From Reticulitermes lucifugus (lineage: Eukaryota > Arthropoda > Insecta > Blattodea > Rhinotermitidae), in assembly GCA_026260175.1 (NCBI GenBank), contig JAKCWW010000896.1:10066-74065 (forward strand): DNA of 64,000 bases. The letters run 5' to 3'. The translations under genes were made by a program, and so were the position numbers. The notes under the pieces were generated by a model, which was given only the letters and a program-made list of their open reading frames with translations, was not told where the DNA came from and did not search any database. Each line of letters begins with the position of its first letter. Position 1 is the stretch's first letter. Of this stretch, positions 34,783 to 47,381 are shown in pieces.

Positions 34783-35898
34783 TAGTTATGAAGAGAGGTC
34801 GAAGATGGCAGCAGCAAGCTGCAATGTGTCGCTCGGCATTACGTTGTCGTATGTTGAGTTCGTTTAGCCTATTACTATTACTAGTAGTAGTAGTTGCTCC
34901 TATTATTACTAGTATCACTTTCATCTTCACATTCCACACACGCTGTATATTTATTGTGAGGTCTTTGTATTTTAAATCTTTTCGGCTACTTTCTTCATCA
35001 CATTTTTGAGGCAGAGGAAACTTCAGGCATTAGTTCAATGAAACGAGTGATCGCCTGAGAAGCTTTCAATGCATTCGATTGTCATGCAATAAAAGTTCCA
35101 GTTATACGAAGGGTTACAAATCGGGAATTTAATTAAGATGCAAGGTCAGGGCTGCGGTCATGTTCATGCCACATCCACTAACACCATCTTAACACGGAAA
35201 TATATATTGAAATAAGCCATTCGAACCTCGTTTTGACAGAAGCAAATAATGGTATGAAATAAAAAATGTCTGTTTCGCTACTGGATGACATGCTTTTGTT
35301 GGTCACATTAAATAGCATCCTTTTCGTCCCTAAATGTCTCCGTTTCACAATATCGTTCTGGGTTTGTATATGATCACACGCACTTGAACAGGGCTTAAAA
35401 CGATCTGTGTTCAACGCTATTGTCTCTCTTGGCACCAGTTTATAATTGACATAGTATTACTATCCAGGTCTACGGTAATAAATAAAAGATGCGTGATGGC
35501 ACGAATTCACTGATAAGTAAGAATAATTGTTTGTTTCACGTTTACGAGGGTAAGATGTAAGGATTTGTTACAGAATATTGTGTAACTTCTACTTTTATCT
35601 TCAACATTTCCTGTTTAGTCCGCAAACGTAAAGATGTTAAACAACTTAAATTATTTCATTATCTTACCAACGAATGTCATTCACTTCGTTACATAAACAT
35701 AAATTCTATATGTATACTTTCAGGACCTTACCTCTGTGAAACGCAACAGTACCAACATCTGAGCTTCAGTGGCGTTGACGAAAACTTCCTGTAACACAAG
35801 CGGTAGTTAAATAATACAAGGAGGTACGTTTTGTATGGTTTTGTTGTCCCACAGGTTTCCTGGTAGTAGCAGCACTACCCTACAGTTGTCTGTGTATA
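34783..35898. other. No gene recognised
   Basis: Includes a short low-complexity stretch of 'tactat' and 'tagtag' units at 34868-34912. The rest is unique AT-rich sequence. Confidence 0.4.
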
Positions 35899-36600
35899 TT
35901 TTCACCTATGAACTCCCTGAACTTCGGACCAAGCCCCTCTAACGTAAACACCGCTATGGATTTGTGTGTATGTAGTCCTGCTGTAAACATCCATGATCTT
36001 CTTAAAATGCGCCTGTATTGCTTTGGAGTTGTGTATGTATGTTTTCACGTGTATGCTTCCTGACCTTCGGAATAACAACCCTCTAGTGCAAACACCACTC
36101 TTGTTTTGTGTGTGTAGTCTTAATGTAAATATACACAATCATCTTGAAAAGAGCCCGTAATATAAGCATTACTTTGGATATTGGTATGTTTTCTTGTATA
36201 CCCTTCCTGATATTCGGACTATTATCTCGCTAGTGCAAGATGTACCCTGGATTTGTGTACATAGAGTTCTAAAATCAAACTCTACTATGATCTTTTAAAT
36301 AGTCTGCGATATAGCTTTTGAGTACTATGTGTAAAGGTGTGTTTCTCACATTAACTTCCTGACCATGGAGTCATTTCCCCCTAGTGTAAGGACAGGCCTG
36401 AATTCGAGTTTGTGTAGTTCTGCGGTAAATGTCAATAATTATCTTGCATAAGATCTGTGGTGCCAGTTTCTACATTTTCAGATATAGCAAGCAAGATCTT
36501 CCTACAAAGCTTTCTGCAGTGCAAACACTGCTCTGGCATTGTTCTTACATATCTCACTTGCAATGTTCACTGTCTTCTTGTAAACTCCTCTAAAAATACA
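35899..36600. repeat. Diverged tandem array, ~147-bp period, about five units
   Basis: Units start at 35899, 36042, 36189, 36342 and about 36475. Each has, in order: 'ttttcac', 'cttcctgac-ttcgga', 'ccctctagtgcaaacacc', 'ttgtgtgtagt', 'ctgctgtaaa' and 'atcatcttgaaaa'. Units have drifted heavily but keep the same order and spacing (143, 147, 153 and about 133 bp). No protein reading frame is conserved between units, so a satellite-type origin is more likely than a coding repeat. The fifth unit is partial. Confidence 0.8.
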
Positions 36601-37120
36601 CCCGTTACTTATATACTTCGCCGCACTTTTGTATACTGAATGCCTTTACTGTCGTTGTGTCTTTTTCCATGATACTTCAGCAAAAATCGCTTAGTGGAAG
36701 TGGGTTGAGTTTGAATACATGTGTTTATAATTGGGTTTAAAGAATGAACCTTCACAATATACGAAGAAAGCATTCTGTTGGCATAAAGTACGTCTGCGTG
36801 TAGTTTCCACACCCAAATATCCTTCAAGATATTTCGACGAAGCTCCTGGTGCATGAGCAGTACACGGCATTCTTGCATCTTGTTTCGCTCTACGAATATA
36901 TGAATGGCTTTTGTTTGGCTGATGTACAGACCTGGAAGAATTCGTTTACAAAATGATAGGAAAAGTTTCGAAGTAGAAAAGTCTGAACGCGTGAGCACCA
37001 TTAACGTAATGACCTTTTTTAACAGTAACGTGGAGATTCCTTGTACAATTAATGTGAATTGTTCGACCTAAATTTCAAATAACCACTTTGTCGATGCTTA
37101 AATTCATTGTTAATTCAGTA

Positions 37121-37395
37121 CATAGTCTGTCTTATGACAGGTCCGTAGCCTCTTCCAAAGCGAGTTCTCCACAGAATGCGACCTACTGCTCTCTCTTTCA
37201 ATCTCCAGTATCCTCTCATTTCCTGAAGGTCATCCAGTAACTGCTTACGTCTTCTTCCTCGTCTTCCCGTCACATCTATCCTTCCTTTTTCTATCAGTAA
37301 CGTGTTTTAGAAGGCAGTTCCTACGCAAGATGTGACCAATCCAATTAGCCTTTCTTGTTTTTATTAACTTCATTATATTCGGCAGCAACAACTTT
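37121..37395 (-). pseudogene. Non-LTR retrotransposon (LINE), C-terminal fragment
   Basis: In two adjacent - strand frames the DNA reads ANWIGHILRRNCLLKHVTD, then, after a frameshift near 37270, VTGRRGRRRKQLLDDLQE, and near the end LWRTRFGRGYGPVIRQT. From memory this is the C-terminal end, after the reverse transcriptase domain, of a LINE abundant in insect genomes. The catalytic domain itself is absent. The fragment is dead: it is frameshifted and lacks its upstream part. The upstream limit (near 37395) is approximate. Confidence 0.85.
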
Positions 37396-39401
37396 TTGGG
37401 CTATCGGTTCTTACGGGGTCTTTAAATTATTCTAGACAGATACGAAAACTGAGAGCTTCGAAGGACCGTGCACATACAAATATGTCAGTTTGGCATATAA
37501 AGGTAGATTGTCCTGTATTTTTCTGTGGAGTTTTGTATATGTAATGGATTTAGGCTCTTGTAAAGAAGTGACATTCGATTATACCAGATATCTGCGAGTG
37601 TAACAAATCTGGTGTGGTCGCTCTGTTATTGTCCATAGATTTCATGTTCCTGAATAACTTTTAGACAGACGCTGAATATTTGGGAATTTTAATGTATCTT
37701 CTTAAGTTTCACACAACACGTAGTATACAATTCTTCCGTCTTTTACCAAAAAATTTACAGTCGACCACGGCTTTCTTTTTTTGCGAGTGGGATTTACGTT
37801 CCCCCACGAATGTTTCTTCTTTTTCGCAAGGAAGACTTTTCTCCTTATCTTAGTGACGGATTTACACTCGATCAGGAACTTGTTTTGTTTAATGCGTATA
37901 TTATCAGAAGATTTTGGTGTTATAAAAGGCGATATACTCGTATTATCATGAAGTGTACGTACGTATTTATGTAAAGTAATGTTCTCATCCTCTTTTAACC
38001 AACACGGAATTGTACTGATAAATTTTAGCAAAAATCCTTAATGTAGAATTTTACTAAAATCCATCCGGTGGTTGTCGATTTGTTCCGTGCAGTCAGTGGA
38101 TAGACGGATCTATTTGAGAAGATGTGTTGTTGCTTTTCGCAGCTGCTTTGCGAAGGACTCGGAAAACACGGCTGTCTTCTGGGATATGACACCGTGTAGC
38201 CTGTTAGAACGGAAATAACGTTTCGGGACAGTTTCTCCCTCCATTTTTAGCCCGTAAGGTGGTATATTCTGTCAAACGTATGGCATATCGCTTTCGGCCT
38301 TGGAAACTCTAAGTCTCACACAGACACAAGTTACGCGTATTTCCTTTCGCACCACTCTACGCATGCGCTTCTCTTCAAACAAAGTTTGATGTTAAAAGTT
38401 TTTATGCCAGCAAAGTAATCACCAAGAACCCTAAGGATTTAGCTGTTGGCTTGTTCCCGTAACAACAACAGTATGTTGGAAACTGTAGGAAAAGCGAACA
38501 AAATTTTAAACTTCGGCTCTGTTTTCAGTTTTAGATTTACAATTTGTGAGTAGTGACTTGTATGTCCTCTTATAGGCTTACAAAGCTTCAAACAGATGGA
38601 AAGTAACAGCGATGCCAAAAATCAGTCCATTACGTCTCGATTTATGATAAAATATGACACAAATATCCTGCATCTTAATTGTTTCTGAAATTTTAAATGT
38701 TGCGGATGAAGTGGATTAGTAATACAATGTGCAGTTTATTTTTTTCTGCAACGTGTCTTTGAATTTGTATTTACGAAGTTGGGATTGAAAGTCGCGAACA
38801 AACACATACACGTAAGTTATCTTGTAAAACTCCCTTTATTTTTGTTGGTTTTTAATAAAAGTTACGTTTTAACGAATTTCATTAAAACTGAGTCAGCTGT
38901 TCTCGAGCTGTTACCTGACGTCAGAACTTTCACGCAACTCAGAAGGATATGGCGAAGCTATTAGGCGCAATTTATAAAACTTTTCGTTAAGAAGGTTTCT
39001 TTATAATTTATCTAATTTTCCTAGCATCTTATATACTTCCCGGCCTATAGTATAGGACTACTGCACTAATACAGCAGGTGTAGAAGCCAGGGATCTGGAA
39101 TTCTGTCCAGGCACTCCAGCCACTTCATTACTTCATAAAATAATCGACGTAATGTACACCAGTTGAGCCTGTTCATTTACTTGAAGCTTTCAGTAAATTA
39201 CTGCTTGATTTTTGTTTGTGGTAATCAAATTTCATTGGTTGCTGGTGAGGACTGTAACAGAAATCATCCGCTTTCGCGAGAGTGACAAGGCGTGGCCCGC
39301 AGGTCCTCAGGTCTACTTAAAATGCTAGTTTATTAGCCCCCGAGTGTTACAGGACTAGGGCCTTTTGTCTACATAATACTGTAATTGAGGGAGCCTTTAG
39401 A
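37396..39401. other. No gene; one foldback arm
   Basis: 38181-38260 is a lone arm of the foldback family: 'tctgggatatgacaccgtgt', then 'acgtttcggga', then 'ctccctccattttta'. The ORF at 37702-38031 (-) is lysine-rich and unrecognised. The rest is unique. Confidence 0.4.
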
Positions 39402-39644
39402 CAATTGTTCCCAGTTACGGCTCCGCAAAACATCGCTAAGGGTTCCGCGAGAGATTGTATAATAAATAAATATAAATTTGTAAATACCGCCCAAAATTAA
39501 AAACATCACTTGAAATATCGCGGGAATTTTTCTCCGGCAATTGACAATATGTATTAATCTCCTTTCGCTACCATGTGGGGGTTTCTCAGGTTGTGAAAAA
39601 TAATCTTAGTGGTTCATTTATGGAAAGCAGTTTGGGAAACACTG
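39402..39644. mobile_element. Possible hAT-type remnant
   Basis: The right end reads 'cagtttgggaaacactg', whose complement 'cagtgtttcccaaactg' has the form of a hAT terminal inverted repeat. The left end 'caattgttcccagttacgg' is a possible decayed partner, followed by 'gggttccgcgagag'. The neighbouring 8 bp do not match, so the left boundary is uncertain. Confidence 0.4.
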
Positions 39645-41861
39645 ACGTAGCTCATGCACGCTCGTACGTCATAAATCCAAAGTCTATTTGCAGTGGCGGT
39701 TAAGGAGCTCCGTAGCAGGAATTCAGTCACCCTGCCAAGCATGGCACGAATTGATCGACACTTTGAAAAGATTGTCCCTTTGCGAAACGTCCGACACAAA
39801 AGAAAAATTGGCACAGTGTTTCAATTGAAATATACGTTATCCTTCGCATTCCGTGTGGTTGTGATATAGCAACTTATGAACCAACTGTACTCACTTTGAC
39901 GTTTGTTAGTCAGACATACGCGTTTCGACGCCTACGCTTATGTCACGACCAGTACCTGTTTCTTCTGCCTTTTTTATGTGTTTTGCATTGTTAACAATGC
40001 TCTTCATCGTAACAGTATTACTAATAGAGCCAAAGACACGTGAAATAATGTAGCAGAATTAGACACTGATAATGACGCAAGTATAGACCTCAAAACTCAG
40101 GTACGCTTACTCTATTTGTTGGCATCAATTGGCTTTCATATGCGTTTGCTGAGGAGAACAGTTTTTGGAAGCCCTGTGCATTTTTAATAAAACAGAATAA
40201 ATCAGGTGCTGCTGTATAGATACCGCACCAAAATGGACCCTTCTTCTATGATCTCTTCTCTTTTCTTCGAAGACACACGTTGACAAACTTTTCAGATATA
40301 TTTTACCTTATTTTCGAAACACTAGAGTTTAACATTTTCCCTTGCGTTGTCTCGCAAATACGCTAATTTTTTGTATTTTCCTTTGTTATGCTTCATCCTT
40401 TGTTGCTATTGCCATTTGAAGCTAAATGGCGCCGACGCTCTTCGCATTAATCCTGTAGATTTTGCTAAGAATGTATTTATGTGTTTCGTATGATTCTCAG
40501 AATACATAGCCGGTATTAACCTAACAATATTCATTCCTTGATTTCTTTAATGTAGAAGCTTTATCTTTTCTCTGAAGTAGGAAGTGAATTTTTAAATACT
40601 ATCTGAGATCAATTTCATGCTTAAAATGGCATTTCGGGCTCTCACCCGGAAAAGCTTTAAGTCGTCAGAGATATATGTAGAAAAAATTAAGTAGACGTTA
40701 CTTATTAATAACTAGCAGTATCTGAAGTCTGATAATATTGGAGAAGTGCTGGGAATGACACACAGAAATGGAATAATGAAACCTTTTAAGCTAAGCGGCT
40801 AGAATTTTTTGTACTAATTATTGCTAATGGAGTTTTAAGCTCTTACATCAATATGAAAGCTAGATGCCGTGTAGGATACGGCACCGTTTTAACAGTTTTA
40901 GCAGCAACAGGTAAAAAATTTAATCCATTGTGTTGATCTAAGTTTCAAAAGTACCATTTCTTCCACGCTGTGTGCTCAAAGAATGATTAATCTCCAATGT
41001 AACTCACCAAATCATAGCATGACAAAATATTACAGCCCATATTCCAATGTAAATGTAACACTTTTCAAAGGCGTTTTATACTTACAAAACAGATTTCCTA
41101 GTCAGTAGTAAAAGGGGTCAGAACAGCAAAATTAAAATACTGTGTGCCGTTATTGATAGAATTTGGAATTTTTTTGATGCGTCTAACGAACTAATAGAAA
41201 TTTTAATAGCTATTACCGCTGAAATGGGAATCCGAAACGCCAATTTTATTAAAAAGAAGAACATATATTTGCATTATGATTTATGCAAAATCACAAATTA
41301 CCTATTTGTTTGGAAAGTTGTCAGAGAAAAGCTCTTTTGTTAGGAACTTTACTGCTCTGGAAGTTGAAAAGGCATGCAGTACGAACTTCCTTTGTTGGTC
41401 TGTCAGCAGCGCTACTCGTGGTCTCTAACGAATTAATCAGAATCGCCTGATCACAGTTCTTTAAACTTTGCCACAGGAACTTTCTCTCTCGCGTCTTAAA
41501 CGCTACTCAAGTGGCTTCCATTTCTAACATCAGAAATAAACTGCTTTAACAATTTATATTTTATTATTCCTTTATTATTTTTAGCTTTTTATTTCATACT
41601 TTCAACAGAAGTACAAAACTTTGTTTAAACGTGCAGTGAATTTTATCTAATGTCCTGTAACAGTCATAACAGTCAGAGCAATAAGAAGGATAATGTCAGT
41701 ATCGAAATTTTAAATTTTTCGAAATTTTAATATGTAAGTTTCGACATGAAGAACGTTCTTGTTCTTAATTCAGCAGTACTCCATGTATATGTGGGGAAAT
41801 GTAGATACCAATGTACACATTTTTAGTCTCGGTGCTAAATGTGAATGGTCACATTTGCGGT
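39645..41861. other. No gene recognised; one possible module remnant
   Basis: 39912-39945 ('acatacgcgtttcgacgcct') may be a decayed - strand foldback module. The remaining 2 kb shows neither a repeat nor a gene I recognise. Confidence 0.4.
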
Positions 41862-42025
41862 CCTGTGCGTTTACCAGGTGAACTGGTCGTTAGGACCCAT
41901 CGGATAGTAGCTTATCTGAATATTGTGGACAGAACGCTTCTGTCCCTTCAGTAAATCAAACCACGACTTCGTGATTGTCCAGCCAGTAGCCTGGTTTCTA
42001 TACTGACTGAGCTATCCCAGCTCTT
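41862..42025 (-). mobile_element. SINE family 1 5' half, old
   Basis: On the - strand the head 'agctgggatagctcagtcag' at 42025 leads to 'ggctactggctggacaatca' and a box B remnant 'gtggtttgattt'. The body is decayed and only approximate beyond 41900. Confidence 0.55.
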
Positions 42026-43317
42026 GCAGTGAGTTAGTGAGACGCGCAGCATCTCTTGTGGAGCAAAGCGAACAAAAATTAAAGCATATTTCGTAACATA
42101 ATATTATGAAAACAACAGTCTGTATCATACGAATCGGAGATACGAAAAAAAACTTCCCTGTGGTCGAGTTCACACTTTTTTGGCCCTTATTTTCAAAAAT
42201 GAAATTAGCCGTAACTCAGAACAAGCGCCCAAAAACTCACTTTTATATAGACTGTTCGTCGCATTCCCGCATATTACACGCCCCTGGAGGGTGGCATTGA
42301 TTATGGAGATATTCTGCATTCACAATACACCGGTACATCCCATCGTTTTTATATGTAAGCTTATATGTTTACTTATTTATCTATATTGTATGCCTTGCTG
42401 ATATATTTCTGTTCTATTTTAACAGAATACTACACTAAAAGAGAAAAACAAAGCCCATTTTAAGTAGCACAAGGGCAAAGAAGATTTTCTTCTTTTTCTT
42501 GAATGGAAGTACATGTAAACAGACGCTCGGAAAAAATTTTGAATTGTACCAAGTGGAATGTGAAAATGTATACAGAGGGTCACATTTCTTATTATCTCTA
42601 AAACCGTAAGAAGGGCATATTTTGGATATCAGGTGAGTGCTTCGTCTTCTGTGCAAACTTGGTTGGACACTTCCGACTAGGTAATAAAAATTGCACAGAA
42701 ACATATGCTAGTATACCGTCATCTAAAATGACCGTTATTTTTGTCCGATCTTAGCAAAAATAAAATAGGCTGGAAGCGTGTTTGTAAAATCCTGAAATAT
42801 TAAATTCAATGAAAATTCTTTAGTTCTTGATTTGTTAGATGCGTAAATAAATACGGATGGACACAACCATTTAATAGGCGTTACGTAGGGATGCCAATAT
42901 GTCTAGTACCGGCATAAACACCTGCTTCATATTCGTAAGGTTTCTTCAAACCTGGGCTATCCTGTCAGTTCTTTTGTCGACACGATTTCATGACAGCAGT
43001 ATTGCAAAAACACTTGGTAAGAGAGACACGAACGTGCGCATTTTAAACTTTCTAAACGCTCTGCATCCCTGCAGACTTCCTGTTACATTCGCTTCTCTGC
43101 CTGTCATTTTGTTCACATGATTCCAGATCCGCTGAAAGGATTTTCAGTAAACATTTTCCACGAAATCTTACTAAATTTTGTTGACTCATTCAGTTTGTGG
43201 CCAATATCGGACAACAGTATTGGATACTTGACGTGAGAATCTCCATGCTTTCCTGCGGACATAAGCGGACTTGACTCGCTGACTGTTTGTGGGAGTGACA
43301 GTGACAAATGTTTCAGA
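42026..43317. other. No gene recognised
   Basis: Several ORFs of 60-96 codons, none with a known domain. The 3' part of the 43113-43403 antisense ORF overlaps the next SINE. Confidence 0.4.
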
Positions 43318-43536
43318 CATCTGCAGGGAGAAATAAAATGGTCACCTGAAGCTTCGACCACTTTACTCCAGGGAAATAAGCTCCCTGTGCAAACTGAATG
43401 CAAGGCAAGGTGGGCTCTGGAGTCGGTCTAGACGCTTTGCAGAAGAGACATCTCTTGCCCTGCCTGGAGCAGAACCACGGTTCCTAGGTTTCAGTCCCGC
43501 AGCTTAGCCCCTGTGCTAATACACTAACACTCCTTC
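43318..43536 (-). mobile_element. SINE family 1 copy, old
   Basis: On the - strand the head near 43536 is decayed. The body has 'tctagaccgactccagagcc' and then 'caccttgccttgcattcag', which occupies the place of the 'cagcctcctgtacaatggg' block. Modules are in family order with many substitutions. Confidence 0.55.
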
Positions 43537-44460
43537 CTCTCCACTGAATTTGTGTATGCGTTTATAGTGCACATTTAATTAAAATATTAATTTAACATGC
43601 TGCTACAACGATTACTTATTTAAAAATTTATACTTTTTTTGACAAATAAAAGGAAACGCACTTGAGCGCGTCAGGCTTGTCACTGCATGTGCGTACGTTT
43701 CCTAACTTGTTGAAAATGTGTCCTTACCAATAGCTTTCGATTTTAAACATGTGGTCATTCCATCCAGTTTGCGGACATTATCCTAGTGCTGTTTCATGGA
43801 CCGTTACTATGGGAACCATCTGACGGTTGCAGGAAAGTTCCCATATAGTTTCCAATTAGATGATCAAACGGGAACACATCATGTCAGAATCTGGCGCGTT
43901 TAAACTAAGTATTGCGTCCATCTACCCATGAAAAACGGCCTACTGAACAAATAGAAGGGAAAGTTTTTACAATACGGCTTTATGTTTGGTCTTGTATTTA
44001 TATATCTGCATTATGAAATTAATGAAATAGTTCGCAGGTTTTGTTTCTGTTTACTCTCAACGAGCAGTTCGCTAATTATCCCAGCAAATATTTAAAATGT
44101 ATACAGTTATACCTTTTTATTGGTTGCTAAATAACGTTGCACCAGACAGGACAACAAAATATTCCCACCGGTTGACAGACGAAGTTAACGATGTGTACTG
44201 CACAGTATAAATGACCAATCAACCTGTATTATAAAAAAAATTCTAATGTACCAACTCTCGTTTCATTGAATCTATTTATTGGTCACTTTAACTGCACTGC
44301 TAACTTTCAGTTGTAACATGCCCAATTAAATACCCTGTTACTGTTCTAGCTGATTCGGTGCTCTGTAGTGGTTTAGATATGTATCGGAGGAACATTGTCA
44401 CATATCTATCGCAAAGGCTTACATCCAGAATTCATTCGGTGATATTTGGATAAATATTTC
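43537..44460. other. No gene recognised
   Basis: Unique AT-rich sequence with no supported coding or repeat feature. Confidence 0.4.
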
Positions 44461-44690
44461 TATTATACCAACACCTGCACCAAATAAAATACCTATAAAT
44501 AGCCAAGATGTTACTCCAATATGTTTCGGTTAAAGCATACCATCATCAGGGTGTACAATTTCATTTGCACCTGGTTTTGACATGGCGCAATCTACTCCCT
44601 AACGACGGTATATTTTTACCGAAACATGTTGGAGTAATGTCTTGACTATTTATAGTTATTTTATGTGGTGTATTTGTTGGTATAATAAAA
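44461..44690. repeat. Foldback element with hammerhead-like modules
   Basis: The arms run from 'tattataccaacacctgcac' on the left to 'gtatttgttggtataata' on the right and share 'ataaaat-cctataaatag-caaga' and 'ttactccaa-atgtttcggt'. The left arm on the - strand (44523-44549) reads CTGATGA, T, GGT-loop-ACC, GAAAC, ATATT. The right arm (+, about 44601-44625) keeps GGTA-loop-TACC and GAAACATGTT but its first box is AACGACG. The arms are moderately diverged. Confidence 0.85.
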
Positions 44691-45927
44691 GACAAAATTA
44701 CATCCAGAAGACCATAACATTAATACTCGCCGCCGTTTGAAACTCATATCCCGTAGAGATAAATTGTTTATGCTCCACTAAATATGGTTTTCTTTGATCA
44801 TATTTTATAGAGCAGCATAATTATCTCTCGCTGAACAAAGGTGAGTGGTTGACATCCATATTTCTTATTCTGAAGTTTACCGTGTCTGGTTCCGTCCAAG
44901 AGCAGATTTTCCTTAATGAGGTTTTCCGTAATTTTCCTCAGTACCTGAAGGAAAATTCTTGTACGGTACCTTGTAATAGACTACGACTACTATTTTCGTA
45001 CTTGTTCATTTCGCCTTTAATTATCATCATAAAATTACATACTATATGCAATATCTATGTTGAAATTTCCATTAAATATTTGCACAAACTAACAGAACTC
45101 TATTCTCGACATTCTTGTCATGTCATTATTTCATCACTATTTTGGAGACGTCCAGTGACGCAATGTATCAGTAGGCAAGCAGATTAATTTAAGAGTAAAG
45201 TAAGAGTTGTGGGACGTCAGAATTTCCTTCATTTTTTCTTTGTCTCTGCATTACTTAAGGCCGCAGTTAATACATCAGGCTATGTAATGTTAAATAATTT
45301 TATGTTGTTCACAGTAATGATTGTAAAGTACCTGAAGGAAACCTGTCAGTGCTTAGTTCAAGGTGGTGTATTATTCCGATAAATTATTTGAATGGGCTGA
45401 ACAAATATACCATAATCCTATTCAGGGTAGCCGATCTCTTGATCAAGACAGACCTTTCGAATACGAAATAGGATTGCAAGACACTCCGCCGCGAAATTTG
45501 TCGTCAGGACTACAGTAAAATCATTCTTCATTCTGAAGTCCCCAGCGACCTACCTAAAGGACGAAGGGTCTTTGGGGCGGGTTTCTCTGAACGTGTCGAT
45601 TTTCCTAGTCATTCCTCAATCTACGCATTCTCCTTACTCATCCATCACCGCTGTAGGTTCCCTAAGCAGCCAGTGTGATGTCACACAATAGGTCTTCAGT
45701 TTGCGCTTCAGCTTTGAGTGGCCTCTTCGCCTTTGTGATACTTTAATATCGATCTTTGTAGAGGCTTAAGACTTTATAAATTATTTAAAATTTTAGTGCG
45801 TTGTTATAGTCAGGTCGTCTGTGCGAGTTTACAGTGTTCCAGGGCAGCTGTTTACAAGCCGCGTCCACATTTGTTAACCTAAACTTTGCGTGATTTTAGG
45901 CTTTCTCCGCGGTATAAATTATTTTTT
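44691..45927. other. No gene recognised
   Basis: The 112-codon ORF at 44849-45187 (+) has no domain I recognise. The rest is unique. Confidence 0.4.
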
Positions 45928-46117
45928 CGCTCTTCTGGGATGTTACGCAGCGTTAATTGGTAGTTAGTTACAAGTTTCGGGACGACCTATCGGTCTCATC
46001 TCCAAGGGGCAAGCAGTTCTCCTTGTACTGCTTGACCCTTGGAGATAGGACCGATAGGCTGTCCCGAGACGTCTGTAACTAACTACCAACGAATGGTGCA
46101 TAACATTCCAGAAGAGC
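45928..46117. repeat. Foldback element, compact, well-paired
   Basis: The arms begin 'cgctcttctgggatgttacg' and end with its near-complement 'gcataacattccagaagagc'. They share 'taattggtagttagttac', then 'cgggac-gcctatcggt', and the centre closes as 'tctccaaggg-caagcagt' against 'actgcttg-acccttggaga' around a 9-base loop. On the - strand 'gagaccgataggtc' then 'cccgaaac' is a variant of the module. Pairing is good along most of the length. Confidence 0.9.
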
Positions 46118-46879
46118 GAAGACCTATCTAAAAGCTTCTTAACTGTTTTGATGCAAAAAACAAACCTTGTAAGGCTGTTATTAATTAACAGTTGCAAACA
46201 AAGCGTTAGGAAATTGGAAAATAAGATTTCTTACGCGCAAACACTTCTTCGAAACGTCGGGAGTTACAGAGCCAGTGACACGGCATCACATCACAAAAGA
46301 CTTGCGATTTTAGATGATAATTCCCGTGATCTAAGCAGTAACATTGCAGGTGCTTTTAGTTACGGAATTGCATGCAATATAACGTGCTCTTGTATTCTGA
46401 CCGTCGGTGTCGGCATTAATTGCTTTGTTAGCCAGTTCATTAAAAACTGGGCCTGGACTATCAAATATTTCACACCCGTTCTATCAATAAAATTCCAAGT
46501 TAATTTCGATGTCAACTCCGTGGTCGTGTAATTTTACAATTAGCCAAGCGTTACACACTTTTCTGAATAGCACTATGGCTCAAACCGAGCCTCAGCCTTA
46601 CTGTATCCCAGTAGTATCATAATCACATTAAGCGTTTTGTTATTAACAACGCTATTTCAGCTTCATAGGTTATAGAGTATGAACTGATAGTTAAAGAGAG
46701 TCGTGAAATTAGATTTAATACGGCTCAAGGCACAATAATTTGTGGCGATATGCCAGAGAAAGAGAGCTTAACTGAGGGGCACGGGACGCGGAGGTCACAG
46801 AAGCAACTATCGAATGTAAATATGTTCTACACACCAGCTATCAATAAGAATGTTAGTGTCATTGCAAGCTGCGTTCGTA
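46118..46879. other. No gene recognised
   Basis: The 127-codon ORF at 46148-46531 (+) is the longest here, with no recognised domain and no clear signal or membrane pattern. It is unlike any protein I know and lies just beyond a foldback, so I leave it uncalled. Confidence 0.35.
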
Positions 46880-46910
46880 GTGTGTGTGTGTGTGTGTGTC
46901 TGTGTGTCTG
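46880..46910. repeat. (GT)n microsatellite
   Basis: About nine GT units followed by 'ctgtgtgtctg'. The antisense ORF through it is a run of threonine and histidine. Confidence 0.9.
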
Positions 46911-47278
46911 TTAGTCTGTCTGTAGTCTGTGTTCTATTAACATAATTCAAAATTGTTATATACGTTATCCGACCTACTCTGACTTTCTCTGTAATTGGCA
47001 GCTGTTCAGTGTTAGCTATGAATAACATTGTTATTAATTTATAACAGCGCTGCCACATCGGCACGGCCTATGGAAAAGGACTTTCCAGGCATCAGCACCG
47101 ACATTTGACTTTACGAGCACGGCGGCTAAGAGCAGACTACGAGCAAAACTGACGATGGAAGAGTGGGGCAGCTGAAGAAGTGGGGAATTAATTTTTATTG
47201 TTTTGCGTCACGATAGATTTATTTAGTCTAAGACAAGGAATTTCAGGCCTTCAGGAGAGTGAAATTTTATATTGTAAT

Positions 47279-47381
47279 CTTCTGAATTATGACTCCGTCA
47301 CCGTGTAGAAGGGAGCATTGTTTTTCACCTATACATGCATGTGCAGGTGTCAGAGTACACGGTATCATAACCCAGAAGAGC
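47279..47381. repeat. Small foldback, related to 45928-46117
   Basis: Left 'cttctgaattatgactccgt' then 'caccgtgta', and right 'tacacggtatcataaccca' then 'gaagagc', are inverted with moderate mismatch. The outer 'gctcttctggg-tatgataccgtgta' is the arm sequence of the larger foldbacks. Confidence 0.65.

Noticed and set aside
36609-37001. 130-codon ORF (-)
   Set aside because: No domain recognised; it lies between a tandem array and a LINE fragment without other support.
65-46117. CRISPR-like spaced palindromic repeats
   Set aside because: The palindromes are dispersed foldback elements kilobases apart in an insect-like genome, with no regular spacing or spacers.
46148-46531. 127-codon ORF (+)
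   Set aside because: No domain or motif recognised, and a single ORF of this length is expected by chance in 64 kb.
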